This document shows, piece after piece, positions 36,924-47,829 of a stretch of DNA of 64,000 nt. Every line of letters begins with the position of its first letter. Position 1 is the stretch's first letter. Below the pieces are notes generated by a model that did not search any database, was not told where the DNA came from, and saw only the letters and a list, made by a program, of their open reading frames with translations. Origin of the DNA: Phyllostachys edulis (Eukaryota > Streptophyta > Magnoliopsida > Poales > Poaceae). The translations under genes and the position numbers were made by a program. Where the stretch lies: the NCBI GenBank assembly GCA_036346405.1, contig CM070553.1, positions 74,588,976 through 74,652,975 of the forward strand. The letters run 5' to 3'.

Positions 36924-37474
36924 TCTACTCTATTGATTAATGATTTCCCCTTATTTTGCTACTCTGTACATGGACCCTAATGTTTATTTGTTTTCTTTGT
37001 TGTATTCCTTAATTGAAAGCATAGGGTTTAAGTTTCAATTAATACTTCTCACAAAAGCAATAAATTCTTAGAAAAAGGCAAATTTAAACATCTAGCTCTC
37101 AATTTGATGGACCCTAATTAAACCTAAACTATAGCAGCCATTGGATGTTATTGAACCAAAACTATGATATAAATTCCAGAAAATGAAAAGCAAAACATGT
37201 AGCCTTTAATCTGGTGTAATTCCTTTGTACAACGATGAGACAAAACGAGTAAGTACGTACAAAGAGGTGAAAGTCTTAATCAGAACTAATTTCATGAGTT
37301 GTTTTCTAGAACAGATTAAAAAGACGAATTTATGACACACCAAGATAAGTCACATGTGCAATGATCTATTTTATATTTCCTCCATTTATCCATGAAGAAA
37401 TGTCATCACAGTGGTTTATTGTTTCAATTATATCAAAACGGATACCCGCGCAAACACGCGGACCAACTTGCTAG
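36924..37474 (+). mobile_element. putative small non-autonomous Helitron in the CACTA intron
   Basis: The right end reads CCCGCGCAAACACGCGG (a short stem-loop, 37445-37461), then ten bases, CTAG at 37471-37474 and a T. A GC hairpin about 10 bases before CTRR is the diagnostic Helitron 3' end, and insertion between A and T gives no duplication. A plausible 5' end is TCTACTCTATTGATTAATG at 36924, preceded by A. The length would be 551 bp, and no coding sequence is visible. The 3' end is convincing; the 5' end is a best guess. Confidence 0.6.
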
Positions 37475-37764
37475 TTATTAGGATCTTCCTCTTGTCTTTT
37501 GTCTCGTATCTAATCAACAATCATGCAGATAATCAATAATTATCTGTCGCCAGCTTAGAGAGGAGAAGGATGGACCCCTGCCCCCTAGCGCCTCCAACAC
37601 CCGCCGCCTCCTCCCCCATTGTGCCACCTTAGAGAGGAGAAGGAAAGGAGAGAGGAATCGTATTTTCTTCGTAAGCTCCAAGGGTAACGATCTATAACCC
37701 TTTATGTTTGCTATAAATTAATCGCTAATCAATTTGACACTAATTTGTTACATGCGTAGTGTAG

Positions 37765-40700
37765 ATGGATCGGCGGATGTACGATGTGAACCGTGTGAGT
37801 CAAGAGTACATTAATGGCGTGGTTGCTTTTAGAAGAGCCACGAAAGGTGATATGTTGAAGAAGGGATAAATTTTATGTAATCGTCCATGCATTGATTGCG
37901 TAATCAAGATGTTTAACAACGCGCGCAGATCGAAGCGCACTTGATTCAAGGGTTTCAAAAAGGGTATACATGTTGGACCATCACGTGAAGAGCAGATTAT
38001 ACCGGTTAATAATGACGACATCGCCGAGGAAGTCAACGATTTCTGGATGTGGACCGTGCTTTTGATGAGGATAGGTGGCACGATGACAACTGGATCGATG
38101 CTACGCGATGCGAAGAGAACTACAGTGAGAGAGAGTTTTGTAAATTCGAGGGCTTAAGGGAGGACTCGGTGAGACCTTTGTTCCTTGGTTGCAAGCTGGA
38201 ATATACAAGGTTGTCAACCGTGCTTGAACTGCTAAAATTGAAGGCAAGCAATGGTTGGTCCAATAAGAGTTTCACGGCGTTGTTAGGTCTCCTAGCGGAC
38301 ATCCTTCCGGAGGGAAACGTGTTGCCCAGACCACTTATCAAGCAAAGAAGGTTATTTGTCCATTGGGAATGGAAGTAGAAAGAATACATGCATGTCCGAA
38401 CGATTGTATCCTCTCTTCAGAAAGAGTATGCGAGACATGCATGTATGTCCCATGTGCAAAGCATCCCGATACAAGCGTCGAGATCTTCGCTAAGGTGAAG
38501 CAAGGACCTCCTGCTAAGATGTTGTGGTATCTCGCTGTGATCCCACGCTTGAAGCGCTTATTTGCGAACCCAAAGGAGGCAAGATTGTGCGTTGGCACTC
38601 GGAGGAGCATAAGAGAGATGGAAAGCTAAGACACCTGCCGATTCTCGCCTAAAGGAGAAACTTCGATCGAGCTTGAAGAGTTCAATCTTGAACCGAGGAA
38701 CATAAGGTTAGGGTTGAGTACAGATGGAATGAATCCTTTCGGTAACATGAGCGGCCGACATAGCACTGCCCGTGAATGTATGTATGTACAACCTTCCTCC
38801 TTGGTCGTGTATGAAGCGGAAGTACATTTTGATGTCACTACTTTTCCAAGGGCGAAGCAACCCAGGAATGATATTGATGTGTACCTAGCACCATTGCTTT
38901 GGAAGATCTTATGACACTTTGTGGAACGAAGGGTGCAGGTATGGGATGCGCATAAACGAGAGAACTTCACTTTACGCGCCATGTTGTTCTCGCACCATCA
39001 ATGATTTTCCTGCCCTTGGTAACTGTTGGGCTTCAAGACAAAAGGAGCCAAAGCCTCGTCTCAAGACCGCTTAGATGCTACGAAGAGTGTATGGTGAACA
39101 AATCGCAAGAAAATCGTATATATCGCCATCAGAGGTTCCTTCCCGTGAGTCACCCATACCGCAAGATGAAAAAACAATTCGACGAAATAAGGAGAACGAT
39201 TCAGCTCCAAGGGCTTTTAGAGGAAAGAGGTCTATGATATGGTTAAGGATATCGATGTTGTGCTTGGGAAGGGACGTAAATTAAGAACCCGTGAGAAGAA
39301 CATCCGAAGAAGCGGTCAATTTTTGGGACTTGCCTTATTGGGAGCACTTAGGAGTTCGCCATCGCATCGACGCCATGCACGAGAGAAGAATGTATGTGAT
39401 AGCTTGATTGGTCTCTTCTTTCAACATTAGTGGCAAAACAAAGGATGGTGTTAACGCACGGCGTGACTTGGTTGATATGAACATAAGGACCGAGTTAGCA
39501 TCGGAAGAGACCGATCAGATTTAACGTACCTTCCCCGACTTTTGCTACACTCTGCCCAAGGCCGAGAGAAATGAATCGTGCGGAGCTTGCATGGAGTGAA
39601 AGTCCCATCTGGTTACTCCGCTAACATTAAGAACCTTGTTTCTATGCAAGATTTGAAATTAATTGGTATGAAGTCTCATGATTGTCATGTGCCGATGACA
39701 CAAATGCTTCTCTTGCAATTAGAAGTATCTTGCCAACAAGGTCCGAATGGCAATCTTGAGGCTGTGTTATTTTTTCAACTCAATTGCTCAGAAGATCATT
39801 GATCCCCAAGGACTAGATGCTCTGCAGGCCGAGGTGGTGACGATTCTATGTCATCTTGAGATGTATTTCCCTCCGTTATTTTTCGATATCATGGTCCATC
39901 TCATTGTTCACCTTGTGAAAGAGATAAAGATATGCGGCCCTGTGTTCTTGTGTCATATGTACCCGTTCGAGAGGTACATGGGAATTCTCAAGTCCTACGT
40001 ACGGAATCGATCTCGACCAGAGGGCAGCATCATCGAAGGTTATGCAACCGAAGAGGTCATTGAGTTCTGCGTCGACTACATGGCTCAGGTGGAACTGATA
40101 GGTGTGCCTCTATCTTGCCATGAGGGGAGACTGGATCGTATCGGGACCATCAGAAGGAAATCAATCACTCCCGATCTGGATACGTACGCTCAAGCCCATT
40201 TCATGGTCTTGCAACACATGACCCAAGTGTCCCCGTACATCGACGAGCACAAAGACATGGTGCGCCAACAGAATCTAGACCGGTCAGAGGTTTGGATCAC
40301 GAGAGAGCACAACCGTCGGTTCAACGAATGGTTAAAGGTGCGAATCACTGGGAGGTCATCCAGTGATGATACGCTGCTATGGTTGGCACGAGGGCCATAA
40401 TTTACAATTGTCGCATGGCAAGGATATGACATAAATGGGTACACATTTTATACGACAGCTCAGGATAGGAAGAGCACAGTCCAGAACAACGGTGTCCGCA
40501 TGGATGCATTCAGTACCGATGGGATGAGGAGCTCCTACTATGGGCAAATAGAGGAGATATGGGAGCTCGACTACGTGCTTTTCAAGATCCCCCTATTTCG
40601 GTGCTGTTGGGTCCATCTCCCACAGGTGAAGGTCGACAAGTACGATGTCACTACCGTGGACCTCGAACGTGTCGGATACAAAGATGAACGATTCGTACTG

Positions 40701-40934
40701 GCTAACCAAGTTGTTCAAGTCTTCTATGTAACCGACCCGGCAAATAAGAAGCGCCACGTAGTTCTTCATGGAAAAAGGAGGATTGTCGGAGTTGAGAATG
40801 TAGTGGACGAGGAAGAATACAATCAATTTGACGAGTTGCCTCCTTTCAGAAATGACATTAGGCTTGAGGAAGAACCCAGTGAGGAAGCTAGCTATATGCG
40901 CGTCGATCATCACGAAGGCCTATATTTTAATTAA
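37765..40934 (+). pseudogene. CACTA transposase (TNPD-type)
   Basis: The start ATG at 37765 opens a transposase-associated N-terminal domain (MDRRMYDVNRVSQEYINGV, then a Cys-rich FKGFKKGYTCWT region) that soon meets stops. Transposase_21-type text follows in several frames: MLWYLAVIPRLKRLFANP (38519), GLSTDGMNPFGNMS (38713) and RCYEECMVNKSQ. The frame 39747-40400 is the longest clean part and fits DUF4218 (IMVHLIVHLVKEIKICGPV, MYPFERYMGILKSYVRN). The part 40500-40934 fits DUF4216 (FKIPLFRCCWVHL, ANQVVQVFYVTDPANKKRH). The protein would bind the termini and cut the element out in the nucleus. At least ten frame breaks make it dead. Confidence 0.9.
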
Positions 40935-41041
40935 GAATTTACTCCAATGTAATTAATTTATTCCATAACATCATGTGTTATGGACTTGTAATCTCTCATA
41001 TATTTTGATGTCAACGTGAAATTGTCATGTGTTGCTGTGTT

Positions 41042-41600
41042 ATGGACTTGTCATATTTGATATTGATGTCAATGTGGACGTACATTGTAATGTGGAGTAT
41101 CAAAATTGGTTTCACTTGATTTGGAGTTGAGTTGAATTAGATATGAAATTTTGAAGTCAAATGTGTTATGAACTTGTTATGGACTTGTCATATTTGATAT
41201 TGATGTCAATGTGGACGACATTGTAATGTGGAGTATCAAAATTGGTTTCACTTGATTTGGAGTTGAGTTGAATTAGATATGAAATTTTGAAGTCAAATGT
41301 GTTATGAACTTGTTATGGACTTGTCATATTTGATATTGATGTCAATGTGGATGTACATTATAATGTGGAGTATCAAAATTGGTTTCACTTGATTTGGAGT
41401 TGAGTTGAATTAGATATGAAATTTTGAAGTCAAATATGTTATGAACTTGTTATGGACTTGTCATATTTGATATTGATGTCAATGTGGACATACATTGTAA
41501 TATGGAGTATCAAAATTGGTTTCACTTGATTTGGAGTTGAGTTGAATTAGATATGAAATTTTGAAGTCAAATGTGTTATATATGAACTTGTCATCATATA
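41042..41600 (+). repeat. 137-bp tandem array downstream of the transposase
   Basis: ATGGACTTGTCATATTTG starts units at 41042, 41179, 41315 and 41452, so the period is 136-137 bp with four near-identical copies and a degenerate partial copy before them. Each unit holds AAAATTGGTTTCACTTGATT, a segment that closely resembles gypsy LTR sequence at about 33749-33807. Confidence 0.93.
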
Positions 41601-41704
41601 CTTGTCACCAGGTTCGAATTCATATGGACTTGTCATGATTGTCATCATACTTGTCACCAGGTTCACTATGTTTTGTCAGGATATCACACATTGTCATCAC
41701 GTTT

Positions 41705-41915
41705 TGTTAGACGGTTTTATAATACGTAAATCGTGATAAGAATATCACGCACGGTTTACGATGAGAACCGCTCGTGATAATAATATCACGATTTGTTCTA
41801 TAATCGAACCGTCTATGATATTTCCATATCACGCACGGTTCGATTATAGAACCGTCGTGATATTATTATCACGATGGTTCTCATCAAAAACCGCTCGTGA
41901 TATACTTTTTATAAG
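41705..41915 (+). promoter_or_regulatory. internal subterminal-type repeat cluster and promoter of the second CACTA gene
   Basis: ATCACG-ACGGTT / AACCG(C/T)CGTGATA units in both orientations, like those at the ends but mostly of the CGCTCGTGAT dialect. They are followed at once by TTTTTATAAGG (about 41908), a leader with AGGGTTT words and a possible donor site at 42290 (GCACC/GTGAGT). Such a cluster in the element middle next to a promoter suggests that the second gene is under the same repeat-binding control, or that the element is a fusion of two. No CACTA terminus is seen here. Confidence 0.65.
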
Positions 41916-42290
41916 GCGAAACGCTAGGGTTTTGCTCTCACTTGTCACTTCCTCTCCGTGCCTTAGGCTATCGCGCTGCTCGCCTCCTCTAGGGTTTAGG
42001 GCTCGCCTGTTCACCGCCGACTCGACGACCCGCCGCCGCCCGACATTGGCGCCCGACCTCGGCGCCTGACCTTGGTGCCGCCGCCCCCGACCTCGGCGCC
42101 CCCGTTCACCTCCCCGGCCGTAAGCCCCGACGTCGCCGCCTCCGACCTTGACGCTGCCGTCCTCCTCCCCGTGTCGGCCTCCTCCCTATGCACCGGCCTT
42201 CTCCCCGCACCATCCTCCTCCCGTGTCGACCTCCTCCCCACCTCCTCCTCCCGCGCGGCCTCCTCCCTGACTGGCCTCCTCCTTGCACCG

Positions 42291-43135
42291 TGAGTTCTTG
42301 TGCGGCATCCTCTATGAGTATTGGTCCTCTGTGGCGTTCGGTTAATCTTTGCATATATATATTTACAGTGCTACTTGATACCTTGATCTGTATTAGTTCT
42401 GATTTCTGAATCTAATACCGAAGATGTTGCAAATTGATCAGTGGGCTTTGTTGACATGCTCGTGATGAACTCTGCCTTATAATTGAGATTGAATGTGATA
42501 GTTAGTTCATACTTGAGCTCTATTGTATTACTTGCTACTGTCAATATGATGTATTGTTAATTGGTTACTTTCGGTTGAGCTCATAGTTCTGTTTGCAAAT
42601 TGATCGGTGGGCTTGGTTGACATGCCTGTGATGAACTCGCCTTTATATATCGAGATTGAATGTGATAGTTAGTTCATGCTTGAGCTCTATTGTATTACTT
42701 GCTACTGTCAATATGATGTACTATTAATTGGTTACTTTCGGTTGAGCTCATAGTTCTATTGCAAATTGATCAGTTCTATTGAGTAGTTTGTGATTCTTCT
42801 AGTAGTCAGATGAGCTCATTCAACTTTTCATTTGCCATCTTGATCTCTGTAGTCAACCTCTGCTTGATCGAAGTTTAATCTGTTTTAATTAGCAGTTGAG
42901 ATCATTTGACAGCTTAAGCAAAGTATTGTTTAGAGCTCATAGTTTGAATTTATATTATCATATTCATTTAATGAAGAGTATAGACAATAGGATTGAGATG
43001 GCAAAGACTTGTTCTTTAGCTACTCTCCTTCCGAGAGCACATAATATCATCAATCAATATGTTGGAATAGTGTGAGTTCTTGTGCGGCATCCTCTCTCGT
43101 GAGTATTGCTCCTCTGTGGCGCTTCGGTTGATCTT

Positions 43136-43181
<46 letters not shown>

Positions 43182-43735
43182 GTGCTAGTTGATACCTTGA
43201 TCTCGTATTAGTTCTCGATTTCTCGAATCTAATATCAAGATATTGCAAATTGATCAAGGGCTTTGTTGACATGCTCGTGATGAACTCGCCTTATAATGAG
43301 ATTGAATGTGATAGTTAGTTCATACTTGAGCTCTATTGTATTACTTGCTACTGTCAATATGATGTACTGTTAATTGGTTACTTTCGGTTGAGCTCATAGT
43401 TCTATTACAAATTGATCAGTTCTATTGACTAGTTTGTGATTCTTCTAGTAGTCTGTATGAGCTCATTCAACTTTTCATTTGCCATCTTGATCTCTATAGT
43501 CAACCTCTGCTTGATCGAAGTTTAATATGTTTTCAGATAATGCTTGAGATCATTTGACAGCTAAGCAAAGTATTGTTTAGAGCTCATAGTTTGAATTTAT
43601 ATTATCATATTCATTTTATGAAGAGTATAGACAATAGGATTGAGATGGCAAAGACTTATTCTTTAGCTACTCTCCTTCGAGAGCACATAATATCATCAAT
43701 CAATATGTTGGAATAGTGTCATGCAATCGTTAATC
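42291..43735 (+). repeat. large direct duplication in the CACTA intron with a (TA)n tract
   Basis: The stretch starting GTGAGTTCTTGTGCGGCATC at 42291 recurs at 43072 (same first 20 bases) and both run for some 650-780 bp through the same landmarks (TACTTGCTACTGTCAATATG, TTCGGTTGAGCTCATAG, AGAGTATAGACAATAGGATT). The first copy contains an extra internal repeat of about 170 bp (42430-42770). In the second copy a short TATATA has expanded to a (TA)n tract of about 38 bp (43139-43176). Intronic; no coding potential. Confidence 0.85.
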
Positions 43736-44072
43736 TCTAGACCTTTTATTGGTCGAGAGTTTAATCCGCATTTGGTTCTTATTAAGAACCGCTCAGTGAT
43801 TCCTTTGCATTTCCTTAGAGAAGCTGGTGGATTAAGGAGTGTTAAATTCTTTAGGAATTATGCTTTAATGCTAATTAATTTTGTTGGGATTAATTCTGAA
43901 ATTTTTCTAAAATCGCATTTTTACAACAATCCAAAAAGAAAGTTTTACTTGATTCTATTTTGTTTCTATGTTGGGATTAAACCTTTGCTTAGCATTTCCT
44001 TCGTCGATCATTTTACTTGATTCTAGTTCTATGTCTTCATTAAAGGCTAGTCTTCGTACATGAGGCATTAAA

Positions 44073-44203
44073 CCTTTGCTTAGCATTTTCTTCGTCGATC
44101 GACACACTTGAGTGTACCTTTGCTTCGTGCCAATCCTCCACGGCACGAAGCAAATGGTACACTCCAAAGGTGTCGAGCTTCGATGAAGTAGGCTCAGCAA
44201 AGA
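44073..44203 (+). other. long imperfect hairpin, miRNA-precursor-like
   Basis: Arms of about 60 nt (44073-44131 and 44142-44203) pair around the loop AATCCTCCAC. The inner 40 bp are nearly perfect (TTTGCTTCGTGCC with GGCACGAAGCAAA; GAGTGTACC with GGTACACTC; TCGACAC with GTGTCGA) with a few bulges, and the outer part continues with CCTTTGCT / AGCAAAG. A copy of the 5' arm start (ACCTTTGCTTAGCATTT...) also lies at 43979-44009. It sits in the probable 5' intron of the second CACTA gene. Size and pairing fit a plant MIR precursor or an inverted-duplication siRNA source. Expression is unknown. Confidence 0.6.
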
Positions 44204-44538
44204 TTTGTATCACTAGTTTCTATCTATACAAAGATCACAAGAGAAGCTAGTGGATTAAGGAGTGTTAGAATAGAAGTCGGTGGATTAAGGAGTATTAGGA
44301 ATGTTAGTAGTCCAGATGAGCTCATTCAACTTTTCATTTGCCATCTTGATCTCTATAGTCAACCTCTGTACTTCTTCCTGAGATTAATTGTTTCATATTT
44401 ATGCTGGAATTAATTATGATTATTTGCTAATATTGCACATGTTGAGCATATTATTAAGTTTAAATGTATATGTTAATTTGGGACACTTGCAATAAATTTT
44501 ATTGCATATGTAACTTATATAGATAGCAAGTAAGCGAG

Positions 44539-45708
44539 ATGGCAGAGGCACCGTCTTCGCCGCCATCACTGACGCCGCAGATGGAAGAGGCACTGACAAG
44601 GCCGCCAACACCGACGCCGTAGATAGAAGAGGCGCCAACGAGGCTGCCGTCACCGTCGACGATAATGACACGGAAGCGAGATGGTAGAGGACAATCGAAA
44701 ATGCCTTTGGGCCGACTGGTCATCACGGAGGTCAGTGACTTTAGGGTCCTCTGAGTCCCAAGAGATCGTGGCGAGATTCCGACCATCTGTGGGATACTTG
44801 AAGGAACAGGTCCCCATCACCACACCAAGGTGGAAGGACCTGACGAAAGGAAAGGCGCTATTGTGGGATGTAACTTTTAGAGAAGTTCACTATTCCAGAA
44901 GCACACGTGGCACGCGTGCGACGGACGGCGATGCTCACGATGGATAAATCATGGAGGACCTTCAAGAGCATTCTTGTCACGGCACGTGAACATGGGTCGA
45001 CGCCTTCACAAGAAATAGATTCTTGACGCGGAAGCATAGGACACCTTTGTGGCTATGAAATCGACGGCCGAATTTAAGGAGCAAAGTGCGGCGCACAAAG
45101 CTCTCCAGACACGAAACACTCACCCGCACAGACTTGGCACCGCTGGGTACGTAGGTAAATACGAGGAATGGGCAGCGAAGGAGCAGAACCCGTTTCTTGA
45201 TGTCACAGACCTGCGTTCCCTAAGCTGGTTAAAAGCGAGGGCAAAAGTCTCGTCTTCGGGCAGCATCTCTTTCACAAACCTGGCAGACCAGGAAGTGTCC
45301 CAACGTGTGGTAAATATGTCGAACTACCTAGTTAATAAGTCCATAACTTCATAGTGTCTATAATAACATGATGACCTCTTGCAGCGTGACTTGACTGCCC
45401 AAGCTTCCCAAGGTTCCTTCCATGCAGACAGGGAGAAGGATATACTATCTACGGCCTTAGAAAACAGGGAGCACCCGGGTCGCACGCGAGGCCTTGGGGT
45501 TAACGTACCTTGGAGTCATGAATTCGCGGACGACTACTGCACGTATAGGAGTAGGAAGAGATCCAAGGCCGAGCACGACGACCGGTTGGTAGAGATGATT
45601 ACTAACAAATTTGAAGAAAAGATAGCAGCATTGCAGGGTCAAATGGAGATACTCCTGAGCCAGCGGTCGCAAGCCGCCCCCGTTAATTCGGGAGGCAGTC
45701 CTTCTTGA
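44539..45708 (+). pseudogene. CACTA second gene, TNPA / Transposase_24-like part
   Basis: The ATG at 44539 opens a Pro/Ser-rich start (MAEAPSSPP) that has an in-frame stop. The recognisable part includes LKEQVPITTPRWKDLTKGKA and, in frame 45049-45354, FVAMKSTAEFKEQ-like text with HPHRLGTAGYVGKYEEW, the hallmark of En/Spm-type TNP proteins (PF03004-like). A GT-AG intron (45310-45384) leads to a second exon with DREKDILSTALENREHPGRTRGLGV, another family hallmark, and a coiled-coil tail KFEEKIAALQGQMEILL. In En/Spm this class binds subterminal repeats. Stops and frameshifts are present in exon 1. Confidence 0.82.
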
Positions 45709-46379
45709 CGTCGAAGTAGTGTCGCGTCCGCGCATAATTCTGAACATGACGACGTCCGATTACCGATAGACGACATCCGATCACCGATAGATTTACATCA
45801 AGGTAACGTACATCTATGGAATGCACCAAAGATAGACCTATAGGACGCCTTAGCTAATTGCGATCGCTTTATAGGAGCCGACGCGTGCAAGCTCTCTAAG
45901 TGAGGATGGATGGGTCCTTTGTATTGAGGTCACAGGATGGTGTATCCATACCACGAAGGCAAGGCAAAGACGGTGCCCACCGGGCGAGGGTTACGCCAAG
46001 GTCCGTGGATATGGTACATGTCAATTTCGAGCCATCCCGCCAAGATTCACCCAACGAAGAGATCATAACACTAGGGATGCCGCCCACTCTTTTATCCAAA
46101 GGCCCAAGAACAACATCGCCTCGACCCAAAGAAGTCTGCGCGATCCGACACAACCATTCCTCTCCAACGGACCTCGATGACTCCACCTCATGTTTCACCT
46201 CGAAGGCCACCTCTTCGATTCCCGTGGAGAAGACACCGAAGAACAACAAAAGCGTGCCGACGACGGTTCCTCGAGTCGTCTCACAAAAAGACGCCGCCAA
46301 TCGCTAAGGCCAAATCGAAATTAACGAACGCAAGGCACCTCCCAAGTCCGGAAGTCCGCGATACACGGAACTACATCAT

Positions 46380-47390
46380 CGAAAATCGCAGTTCGACGCA
46401 GATAATGCACGCCGGATATGCTTGTCGCTTTGCATGCCCGGTACTTGGACAAGACCCAAAAGAAGGGTGCGACATCGAATCACCGCCGATGGACAAGCAT
46501 TTCTTCAACGGGCGAGGTACTTCATCGTGGGCTTCAATGACTTATATGAACTATTCAACCTCGTTGGTCTCGACGCCTCGCTTCTCACGATGTTGGACAA
46601 TCGTAAGTGCGCATAATCAAGTTCTACATTCATGTAATACCGATAAATATCACAACTCATTGCTTATGTATAGATACATGTCAAAAATGTCCGGAATGGA
46701 AAGAACCGGTGGGTTTCTCGACCCACATGTGGTATCATTGCAAACCATCCAAGAAGACTCGCCCTTCGTCGAGAAATACATAACGAGGTCATTGCTTCGT
46801 CGATTTAACATGAAGTACATAGTGGTGCCCTACAACCGTGGGTAAGTGTCACTACTTGCTATACAAATTTCATTTGTACTTTATACGTAAGTACGAACTT
46901 AGGTTTAATGACTATAGCGACATACATGAGTAGGTACCATCGATCCTTTTAGTTATTATACCCAAGAGGAACCATGTGATATACCTTGATTCCCTAAACC
47001 GCAACAAGCACGACTTCAGCATTCTAAGAGGATTACTCGAGAGGTATGCTCATTTCCTCCTTACATAACTCTATTGTAATCTTCATTCATTTGAAATGGC
47101 CGAGGATAACTTTTTCGAATCATGTAGGTCATTCATCAATTATGTTGCCAACAAAGGAATATACAATGGAAAGAGCGCCTAACTAACACACGTGATGGAT
47201 TTTCCTATGACGCTACAACACGATAATCCTATATCATACTTCATAATAACGCGTCTCGAATCGACTATACCTATATATGTAATTCTATTTTTGCAAAGGT
47301 CTTTGCCAAAGAAAAAGATGATGAGTTATGTGCAATCTACGCTCGCTATCATATGCGCTAATCCTTAGAGCTAGGAAGAAGGATCCCGAG
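46380..47390 (+). pseudogene. C48 (Ulp1-like) peptidase-related part of the second CACTA gene
   Basis: After a degraded stretch (45709-46379), the text shows a helical part (NDLYELFNLVGLDASLL) and, across likely introns, GFLDPHVVSLQTIQED and FNMKYIVVPYNRG. From 46934 it reads ILLVIIPKRNHVIYLDSLNR, the core strand pair of Ulp1-like proteases carried by many plant CACTA and Mutator elements. The residues before ILLVI are Pro-Ser where the family has His-Trp, and the expected CGYY nucleophile region near 47230 is not seen. Active-site residues therefore appear lost, and only the Asp of YLDS remains. A 101-codon frame at 47393-47698 is unrecognised and may be a last exon. Confidence 0.7.
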
Positions 47391-47829
47391 GTTTGTCAAT
47401 CTCAAATAATTATTTCCTAATTATAAATTTAAATATATATATAGCTTACCACTTTACTCTTGGTAGCGGCAGTGTCTTGGATTTACAATGTGATTCACTC
47501 GTTGAAGAGATCAAGGACATTCGAGGAAGCTCTACACCTTTATCAACACGTAAATCATTAACGACAATGGAGAGTTTCACTCCCGCCAACCGAGAGCATC
47601 ACCCGTCGACACCTCTCAACGTAAACAATTGTAATCCAGTTGTAACTATAGCGACAATACTTGAACAAATGCGATCTTTTGTAATTTATTTTGAGTAATG
47701 ATCACTTTGAGTTGTCAACAATTGATTATCTCTAATGAATCTGTTTTGTGCATGCTTGTTTTCAGAGGGCATGGCTAGCAATTCCCGAGGCTAGCCGTAA
47801 AAACAAAGAAAATTGTGGTCGGGGTATGA

